From positions 1-23,604 of the forward strand of contig ATSW01010236.1 of the NCBI GenBank assembly GCA_000444245.1: a stretch of 23,604 bases of DNA, read 5' to 3'. Below, in pieces: positions 10,863 through 19,200 of this stretch. Made by a program: the position numbers and the translations under genes. The notes beneath the pieces were generated by a model that ran no database searches, was not told the origin of the DNA, and saw only the letters and a program-made list of their open reading frames with translations. The stretch is from Botryllus schlosseri. Lineage: Eukaryota > Chordata > Ascidiacea > Stolidobranchia > Styelidae. Every line of letters starts with the position of its first letter. Within the stretch, counting starts at the first letter, position 1.

Positions 10863-11230
10863 AGAGGGGGAGGCCAGTGGCGCAGTTGGTTATGCACCAG
10901 TGTCACGACACCAATGGTAGTGATTCGAATCCGGACCTAATGCTACGTGTTGGAGGTTTATCTGGGCTCCTTATCGCATATGCAGTGACGTACGAAAAGC
11001 CCAGATGTAGGTGAGCCGCACCAAAAAGTCGGCAGTACAGATGAAGATATACCGGCGCATGAAAAGCGAGGGAGGCCGATGGTGAAAGAGTGCGAGTGTG
11101 AAAAGTCGCCCGGAAGATGACGAAAAGTCAAAGATAATGAAATATTACAAATGTTACTGTGGTGGCGCACATGGCCTTACTAGGCGAAAAGCGTCACTGT
11201 TGTTGTGTCGATAAAACAAACAAACAAACA
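10863..11230 (+). mobile_element. tRNA-derived SINE (family 2) with target duplication
   Basis: A box TGGCGCAGTTGG at 10878-10889 fits the tRNA A-box consensus fully; B box GATTCGAATCC at 10922-10932. The body of about 290 bp follows and ends in an (AAAC)n tail at 11215-11230. The flanks ATACCAATAC (10853-10862) and ATACCAGTAC (11231-11240) form a 10-bp target duplication with one mismatch. It differs from the other two SINE families in the window apart from the tRNA boxes and a TCTGGGCT word. Confidence 0.85.
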
Positions 11231-11603
11231 ATACCAGTACCGAGAAAACCATTTCCGATAATGGACATTACCGAGAATGCATGCTAGAGTGGAGCTTACG
11301 CGTAAGTTCGTAGAAGCGAGAAGACTTGTATAATCGGCATTTATGATGTACTCGACCCTATTGAGTTGAATTGATATCAAGGTAGATTTGGGGTACCGGG
11401 CTTATCGAACGCCCTGAAATCTTAATTAAGGATTGTACCATATGTTGATCGATAAGAGAGAAGCAGACATAGCGGCGCCACAATGGTGTTCTCAAATCCA
11501 CATTATCTACGTCATTATCGTCGAGAAATGGCTTTGAAATGACATTGTTGTCGTTACAATACATTCATCAGATGCGATTTATTCCTTGTATATGTGGATA
11601 AAT

Positions 11604-11832
11604 TAGGGTTACCATATTTTGGAAATCTTGCAAAACCGGAAGAAAATCCTGAAATGGTAAATTTTTACCTCTTCGTGGTCGGTCGAACGGAGCGTTACTT
11701 CAGTGTTGATTTACTGTATCTCAGTCGATTTTGCAATATATTTAATCAGTTCTCCGAGCACATTTTCAGAAAAGTTAAAAAAGAAGACAAATCCTCTTAA
11801 ATCCTCTTAAAAGAGGACGTATGATAACCCTA
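11604..11832. mobile_element. MITE with TAGGGTTACCATAT ends and intact 8-bp target duplication
   Basis: The ends TAGGGTTACCATAT (11604) and ATGATAACCCTA (to 11832) are inverted repeats. The flanking octamers at 11596-11603 and 11833-11840 are both GGATAAAT. It shares ends and an AGGACAAATCCTC-type right subterminal block with the copy at 8295-8671, but is shorter (229 bp). It is nested in the 10191-11924 hAT element and is non-coding. Confidence 0.88.
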
Positions 11833-11932
11833 GGATAAATGGGCGAACAATGTATCGATTCAGAAATCCGGCCCGCCAAGTACTCAAATTTCCTACATCC
11901 GGCCCGCCGACTGTCGAGCCCCTGTTTTAAGG

Positions 11933-12655
11933 GGACTAGCAATAAGTCAAAAACCTAACTTCCGGATGGCTACCCTCATCACCATGAAATTTTCACAGTG
12001 GCTAAATGTCGCTATGCTATATACAAAAAAAAATTCGTTAGGGTTGGTGCTTCTCTGAAGATTGTGGATTTGAAGGATAAAAAATGCACCAACACGGGGA
12101 ATGCCAAATCTCAATATTGCGAAGCCATTTTTCCGATCGAACATCTTTTTTAGGAAGTACTAGGACAGGGCTGTGCTAACCTAAAATTTGAAGGATTATG
12201 TGCTACCCATTTCGGAGAAATTTCATTTTGAAAATTAAAAATTCAAATTTTTGTCATGAATTTTCGGTAAGTTTGCTGTGAAGTTCTGAAACTCTCAGCA
12301 TGGTAGACCTATGTCAAAAAACTTTTAGCATGCCACAGGTCTGAATGTCATTTTTCCAAAAAACCCTGAGTGTTAGGCGGGTAACAAGTTTATTGTAAGC
12401 AGCACTTGAGCGAACTGATGAAAAGCACAATCAACGGCTTTATATAGGCCTATATAAATGCGACATGAAAATAAGAGAAAGCACTGTACGCTTCGATTAC
12501 CGCAGTGTTAGTGCCGCATGGTGTCGCCACAAGTGAATCATTCAGGACAAATATTTCATACAAATTTTTGGTTTACCGTGATGTGACATAACAAAATCTT
12601 AAAATTGAGAAAAACACTAACAAACATTTGCAAAGTAAAAATCCAATAAACATGT
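11933..12655. other. Intergenic stretch, nothing recognised
   Basis: Between two transposons. The minus-strand open frame at 11947-12144 has no domain I can name. One TAGGCCTA palindrome occurs at 12445-12452. No RNA gene or regulatory site is evident. Confidence 0.5.
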
Positions 12656-12663
12656 GTTGGTAC

Positions 12664-13832
12664 CAGAGGTGGTCAAACTAGTCAAGAAAGCTACTCAAGT
12701 AGAAGTAGAAGTAGCGACGAAAAAATCTACTCAAGTACGAGCAGAAGTGCTTCTAACATAAGGAACCTAAAACTACTTGAAGTAAAAGTAGAATTGGCTG
12801 ACTTTAAATATACTCAAGTAAGTAAGTAGTGAAAACGATCGTAATTCGTTCGCATGGACTGTCAAAAGCTGCAAATGGGGCTAAGCGGAAGGTGTATAGA
12901 GAGTTTGATTCATATTGATGCATCCCAGGAGTTGTCAATTTTTGACCGAATAAGCAGTCGTCCACACCCTGGGATGTAAATCATAGTATTGATATGGAAA
13001 TGCGATACTAATCCTTTGTTTACTTGAACACCCCGTTTTGGAGGTCATCATGGCATGGCGCCCTCCCCCATATTATAAGGCCCCAAGTTCAGTCTAAGAG
13101 CAATACGGAGTAGTTGTGTCGGCAGATCGTGAAAATGCCATATAGTGTATAGCTTTATTTTCGGGAAATATGCAAGCATTACCACACTTTCCTTCATACT
13201 TCAACATGTATGTCCTCCAGACAAAAGAACTGAAACTATAATGAACACTCAACGTATAATACTCGTAATTAAAGGAAAAATACAAATGCTACTTCTAAAA
13301 AGCGGAATATATATTTCAAGTCTTTTGTCCAGAAAGTTTCAACGGCCGTCTGTCAATAAAGGTCTAACGTTAAAAAAGTCAAATTCCACATTTCCAGATT
13401 AGGACACGTCATGGGCTGCCAGGTATAATCGGTAATTGCTAGAGTGCGAAACGGTAGTTTCAAACGTTATGAGGGGCCATACTTACTGTGATGAAATGTT
13501 TGATATAGGCGACGGTGTGAACGGAACCACGCAACCCGGTATCTAAAATGTATTCAGCGATACTTTTGTTAAAACATATTTGTCACTCCATATGTACCGT
13601 GCTGATACTACGTGAAAACAGCCCCGAAATTCCTCAGGCTATCTTTCTTATTGAGAGATTAAACTACTTCTACTTGACAAACTGAAAATAACGAAAAGTA
13701 AGTAAGTATTTCACAAAATATTACGAAGTAGAAGTAGCGAAAATTAGATCTACTTGCGCAAGTACCAGAAGTAGAGGAAAACTACTTGAGTACTTCGAAA
13801 AAGTAGAAGTACTTCGTTACTGACCACCTCTG
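12664..13832. mobile_element. hAT-type non-autonomous transposon (CAGAGGTGG ends) with intact 8-bp target duplication
   Basis: The left end CAGAGGTGGTCAAA (12664) and right end CTGACCACCTCTG (to 13832) are inverted repeats, and the flanking octamers at 12656-12663 and 13833-13840 are both GTTGGTAC. Long subterminal regions on both sides are built from AGTAGAAGTAG / CTACTTCTACT and CTCAAGTA words, likely binding-site arrays. The 1.17-kb body has only short unrecognised open frames. Fragments of this family occur in RCC1 introns at 17805-18003 and 19285-19345. Confidence 0.88.
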
Positions 13833-14102
13833 GTTGGTACCGATGTAATGATAAGAATGAGTGCCAGGACGTTTGAATGACAACAAATGACAATCTAACA
13901 AATTTGTACCAGGAAATTATATAGATATATATTTTGTAACAGTAAAACCATATATTTTATAGAGTAATCGGACGAAAATTGCGATCATTTTGTTGGAACT
14001 TGGAATGAAAAATACACTCCCCACTTATCAAAGGAAAAAAGGGTGTATAATAAAATTGAAATTTTGCACTTTTCAGTTATACAATTGAGTAGTATATTCA
14101 CA

Positions 14103-14620
14103 TTGAAATGAGCCGGAATATTTTCGGCTGACTCTCGTCAGGGGTAATCGTCAGCAACTAGTAGAGAATTTCAAAGAACAATATGTCTCAACAATCGTAT
14201 CACAAAATATGACGTCACCAGCATGAAGAGAAAGCGTTCAATGTACTATTTTTAGGTGGTACACGAACTCCTTTTGTTGACAGAGTTTTGGTTGGTGTAT
14301 TTTGATAAAAGTCGACTCCAAGGCACACAAATGGAATTGTGAACGGCCACGCCCAACGATTCGAAATCGGTCGTCTCGATAATTATTCGCACAAATCGGA
14401 TTATCTAACAGATGTTTGCCGCTGGCAGAATTAATGGCCTTTGATCGGTCAGCACCAATCTTAAGCGGATGAGTGTAGGGTGAGCTTTTCACTGAGCGTA
14501 ATGCACGTGTTCTGATAAATCTGGGGACATGTTGGTTTATGCGTTCCTGCAGACGTTTTGACGTTCTTCCCACGTAGCCACAATCACAGTGGCACTTATA
14601 TTCGTACACCACACAGTCAT
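14103..14620 (-). mobile_element. Penelope-like element, 3' fragment with GIY-YIG endonuclease region
   Basis: A minus-strand reading frame (14612-14238, 124 codons) carries the C-terminal GIY-YIG endonuclease of Penelope-like retroelements: paired cysteines in YKCHCDC, then CGYVGRTSKRLQERINQHVP, and later a LESTFIKIHQPKLC block with the expected glutamate. The reverse transcriptase that should precede it is absent, so the copy is a 5'-truncated fossil. The 3' region continues to about 14103 and shares its end with the fragment at 19957-20095, including a hammerhead-like core (CTGACGA at 14141-14135, GAAA at 14125-14122). It abuts the palindromic element at 14634. Confidence 0.85.
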
Positions 14621-14633
14621 TTTCTCAAAATAC

Positions 14634-15557
14634 GGAAATGACTCGACTCGAGTCAATCTGTGTATNGACTCGACTTGGACTCGAGTCATTGCGCATGACT
14701 CGAACCAAGTCATATGACTCGAGACAAAGACGGTCAAGACCGATATTTTAATGTAATTTCGAAGAATCCCTATTGGGATTTCGTCTATTGGTACTAGTAC
14801 TTGAAAATGTGATCAGAAACTGCTAAAAGTGAGGAAAGTTAGTATATTGTAAATGCGACCCATCCAACAACAACAATCATTGGATTATAATTTTCACCTG
14901 AACAAATTACACACAATGTAGGCCTACAATGCGATGTTAAGAACAGATAGAAGGATGCCGAACGACACGCATCAGTAGCGATCCTTTACTCTGACATCCA
15001 CCTCGGCCTGGAATGCCCGATGTCACAGCTCTTTTCGATGTTGATCTTTCTTTGAAGCCGCGGTCCTTTCTACTAGTTCTTTCCATTCCTTGTGAGCGCT
15101 TTCTTTCTTCGCGTTTTTCTGGGCTTTTTTTGTCGCCGTTCTTACGGGGGAAGAGCAGCCCAGATGAACCTCCGATGATCGAACCCGGTCCACCGGCTTA
15201 GTAGGCACTTATCGTTACCACTACTCTATCTCCCCCGCCAATATCACCAAACAGAGTTATTAAAAGTGAGTTTAATAAGATTTTAGCTGGAAACTGAGCA
15301 ATCAACACATTGACTTGGACTCGAGTCATGATATTATGACTTGAGTCCGAGTCATTGCGTTGACTGCACAATGCAGTTTCCAGTTAAAGTCTTGATAACC
15401 CACTTTTCATAACTGATTGGTGATATCGAATGGTTGGCATTTATAATATACAAATTTTACTCGCTTTTAGCAGTTTCTGGTCGCATTTTCAAGTACGGGT
15501 CATGCGCAACGACTCGATTCCCAAGTCGAGTCAATACAAAACTTGACTCGAGTCATT
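14634..15557. mobile_element. Long palindromic (foldback) element rich in ACTCGAGTC, one arm split by a SINE
   Basis: The right arm, about 15330-15557 read in reverse, matches the left arm from 14634 in order: ATGACTCGA, the GACTCGACTTGG block, TTGCGCATGAC, TACTTGAAAATG, CAGAAACTGCTAAAAG, then AATATCACC-like and CTGGAAACTG blocks after the SINE. Removing the SINE at 14868-15240 restores arm continuity. The left arm has about 95 extra bases around 14702-14796. The centre near 15310-15350 has further inverted GACTCGAGTC words. No sure target duplication. It is a non-coding DNA element; the superfamily is not settled. The N at 14666 lies here. Confidence 0.75.
14868..15240 (-). mobile_element. 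tRNA-derived SINE (family 3), near full length, inserted in the palindrome
   Basis: Reading the minus strand from 15240: GGCGGGGGAGATAGAGTAG with the A-box region at 15232-15217, then B box GGGTTCGATCATCGG at 15186-15172, a body with CATCTGGGCT, and a (TTG)n tail near 14868-14880. The truncated copy at 4864-5069 shares the 3' half. The surrounding palindrome arm resumes cleanly on both sides, which fixes the insertion site to a few bases. Confidence 0.85.
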
Positions 15558-15558
15558 A

Positions 15559-15815
15559 CAGAGAGAGAGAGAGATGATATTCTTTTTCGCCTGCACCATC
15601 GAGATGCTTTGACGACGGAGTTGCGATACGGCCCCATGAGGTCATCTAGTCTGCGCCCCCGTTTTTTTTCTCCTCCATACTATCCGTGATTGCTGAGCGC
15701 CTAGCAGGATAGCTGCGGATACCAATTTTCGAGTCTTTGGTATGACCCGGCCGGGGATCGAACCCACGACCTACCGCTCGAGAAGCCGGACGCATAACCA
15801 TTACACTATCTCCCT
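15559..15815 (-). mobile_element. tRNA-derived SINE (family 1), minus-strand copy
   Basis: Reverse copy of the SINE at 10488-10771. A-box region at 15813-15797 (GATAGTGTAATGGTTAT), B box GGGTTCGATCCCC at 15765-15753, a shared body and a (TC)n tail seen here as (GA)n at 15560-15575. The tail directly touches the end of the palindromic element. The minus-strand open frame of 102 codons at 15646-15954 is largely SINE sequence and is not a gene. Confidence 0.85.
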
Positions 15816-16292
15816 GCTTCCAGGTCTTCATCAGTCTGTCGCACTCGTGACCGCAGCACGTCGGTGTTGTGACACCAGCTCTCACACTCACCATCACGCA
15901 AACCAACCTTTTGACCCCTACCCACCATCCACCCAAAAACACCAGAATGTACAATGTGCAACGAACGGCTGATTAAAACGCCCCATTTATTGCAAAACGC
16001 GGCTTCCGAATGATTGCGAACATAGGTCAGTGATAGAAGCTCCGTTAGTACACCGTCGCTCTGTCAAGCATCAAGGATAGACTACACTCGACCGCAATCT
16101 CGTCATAAAATCCTATAAAGAAAATCGCAAGCCAGCGCGTCAAGTATAAAAGCGTATGATATAGTCGGGAATCTTTGCTGGACTCGATTGGTAACAATAG
16201 GACGTCTGACTCGATGTTTCACTCTACCAGATATTTCTCGGCGGGTCGCCGTTTGCTCGCTACGAGTTGCGAGCGGGTGAGCGAATTGCGCA
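15816..16292. other. 3' flank of RCC1
   Basis: Downstream of the RCC1 stop codon on the minus strand. An AATAAA on that strand at 15991-15986 lies about 300 bases past the stop and is a good candidate polyadenylation signal. No further gene is seen; open frames here are shadows. Confidence 0.45.
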
Positions 16293-19200
16293 TCACGAAT
16301 CGCCGCCCTTCGCAAAATCGGATTTGTCGCACGCCAGAACGACGGCGTGTAGTCCGCCGCCGTCTACGGCCAACACCGCTCTGTCTTCAAGATTTTTCCC
16401 GCTCATCGCTACCGGAGATAACTCATCGTCTTCTTCACCTGAACGAGAGACGGACGAGTTAACGATCGAAGCTATAGTCTGTAAATCGGTGATACAATCG
16501 CGGAAAAGCGACAGAAGTCTCAGGCTTAGGATTACCGGACCACGACCTCGCCTACCGAAACATGCAGCATAAATTTTGTCGCTTACTTTTATGCTATCCT
16601 TTCTTCTATCCAGCGTACATGCCTCTTATTTACATGCTGTAGGCCAAGGTGGGTGTCAGATTAAAAGACTACTCTAAGTCGTTTCGGCACCCTCCTATTT
16701 GTTCATTATATCGCTATCTTGTGGTGCATCAATTCGATAAAAATTTTAATAAAATGAATACTCGAAACTGAATCTAGTATTAATTCCAATGTGTCCCTAG
16801 CGCAAAAAAATAATTTCTAATCGAGAATGATAGTTAGTATTTCCACTGCGAAAGTTTTGGAACCTCAATCTGTCGTATCGGAGCATACGAAACAAGTAGC
16901 AAAACTAAATGCACGCTACCGGAAATGACATTTCTGTGAGGTCGTGTTAAACCCGCAGCAGTGTCACTAAGTGCAATGAAATAGGTATGGTCGAAAAATA
17001 CCATATATCTTTACTGTGATGTACAACTGGCATACTATTAGCTGTCTAAAAGGTGCGTATTTGAATGTTGCGAATTAGGCTCTTTGATCGTCGGATAATC
17101 TCAATGGCACAGTTTCCTAGTACTCAACGTACAGCGCGTTAAAAAATCTGGCACTACATATATATCATATGGGTGGGGCCAACGACAGTCCCATCAGAGG
17201 CATAATCAGGGAGTCGAAAGTCACCTATGTTCACAATAGTTTCACATCATCGAAGACATTTCACATCTCAAAATTATAACTCGCCTCTCAGATTTTCATC
17301 CTGACTATATATAACTCGTGTCGTTGTGATAGCGAAGCCATGGTCAAATATTTTCGACCATTGAAACATCTAGCAACACGGGATCTCTTTTTGCAATGTC
17401 TCGTCGACCCATACCATTGGGACACCACGTGCCACGCATCTCACGCGGCAAGCTATGGTGAATATTTCAAACAATGCAACAGGTAGCCGGGACCAGGTTA
17501 TTTGAGAATCCCACCTCACCCCAGAGCAGAAACGAACCTGTCGTGAGCTGTAAGTTTGTGCCCATTCCCCAAGCGTAGGCTTCACCGTTCTCACCGACCG
17601 CGTATGACACAGTCGATCCGGTCCCCACCCGACAGATATTCTTTAAACTCGGCAATTTGGTAGGCTTGCTCACGTTGTCGTTGCTGTCGAGACCCAGCAT
17701 TCCATAATCGCCCCGTCCCAATGCATAAACGTTGCCTGAAACAACGCAAATTCAACGACCACACGACAAACAAAGCCGGGCGTGGAGAGGCATTGAAAGT
17801 AGCCATCGTTAGTGTTCAAGTGGCAGTAGCGATTTCTAATTAAGTAAAAAGGTAAGTATTGTAGGTGTAGTTTTGACTAAAAAGTTACCAACTGTGACAA
17901 AGAAGTGGAATTCGTCAAAAATTATGACCACTTGAGTGATGAGAGCAGTCATAACCTACTAGAGTACTTTGAAAAGTAGTACTTTACCACTGACCACCTT
18001 TGTGTGATGGCGACACTCACCTTTTTCATCCAACAAAATCAGATGATGCATGCCTCCCGCAAACATCTTCCACGGCCGGTCGGACAATAACGGAACATGC
18101 ACCGGGTTAAAGAAGTCTTCTTCTTCGTTGGGCATTCCTGGTGGTGATCAATCGTTTTCGTTACGTTATGACCCTACCAGGAACTGACCGCTACCATACT
18201 AACCCAATTGATGATAGTTATTCAAACCGCACGCAAACACATCGCCCGATGTCGTTACGATGTAAGTGCTGTATATCCCGCAGAACACGTCCTGGGCATG
18301 CGGACTTGTCTTGTTGAGTCGCGGCAAGTGGATCGGATTCGGGTGTAAGCACAGTTCTGCAAAATTACAACCGGTGATACCGACAAAGCAGCAACCATCC
18401 AAGTGAGCTACAGATATGGACCCGATGTGGCTGCAGTTCATACAAAACTGTTACTGAGACATGCGTATGAATACTTGAGGATTAAATTTCCACTGGCTAT
18501 TAGCTTGTGGTTAAGCAATCGAGTAAGAGTCGAGAATGATCATATCATTTGCCCTAAAAAATGCTAGACACAACAAACATGTGCCATCCACGAGAGTGAG
18601 AAGTGTATACGAATGGCAAGTAAGGATCAAAACAAAGCAAATAGTGTCAAAAAGGTTGGGAACCCCTGCTCTATAGCATGCAAGACACGATATGATCTAA
18701 AGCTGTCCTTCATTTGAAATCTTGCATTCAAAAACTCATCTTTTTTTAAGCTTTCAAATACGATCCTCTGACGTGTCTCCAACCAAGTGCCCTTGTAACT
18801 TCAAAATACCCTACCAAACACAGTCGTTATCATAAATCAACTGACCTTTGTCCCTCAACGATTCACGACCAGGTACTTCTGTAATAACAATGAACCTTTC
18901 TCAATTACAGCACACAAAACAGCTTTCTATCATGAATCACACCCCTTCCCTCGGGATCCAAAATGAAACAAGTAATTTCAAAAGCACTCACGAGCTGTCC
19001 GCCGTCCGCCTCGGTTTGAGAAATAACGCGCTATCCTTCCCAGTTGACCCTGTTCCGCACAACCCATTGTGTAGACCTTTGAAACGAACGCATGCTTAAC
19101 ATACATATTGGTCGCAACGTACCAGCACCACCGCCATTACCTTTCCGTTATCAGCAATCATAGCCACGTGATCTCCACCAGACGCAATTTTGACGATGGG

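Larger units (their letters stand above)
10191..11924. mobile_element. hAT transposon copy carrying two SINEs and one MITE, with intact 8-bp target duplication
   Basis: The left end CAGGGGCGGGCAACA with a following CGGCCCGC, and the right end CCGGCCCGCCGACTG then TCGAGCCCCTG, form imperfect inverted repeats. The flanking octamers at 10183-10190 and 11925-11932 are both TTTTAAGG, again with TA in the middle. The body contains a SINE (10488-10771), a second SINE family (10863-11230), a MITE (11604-11832) and 15-bp tandem and inverted repeats. After subtracting the guests the element is about 850 bp with no transposase frame, so it is non-autonomous. Confidence 0.88.

Noticed and set aside
10493-10932. 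tRNA genes suggested by A and B boxes
   Set aside because: The boxes belong to SINE heads: no cloverleaf with proper acceptor stem is evident, and each is followed by a SINE body and simple-repeat tail.
15646-15954. 102-codon minus-strand open frame ending in EEKKNGGAD
   Set aside because: Its second half is the body of the family-1 SINE; such frames recur in repeat-derived false predictions.
16175-16572. Two plus-strand frames of 95 and 101 codons
   Set aside because: They are antisense shadows of the last RCC1 exon, which has strong homology on the minus strand.
17370-17594. Continuation of RCC1 exon 7 past 17538 as coding sequence
   Set aside because: The reading frame past the GTTCGT donor loses RCC1 similarity, whereas joining to 16438 restores the expected C-terminal sequence in frame.
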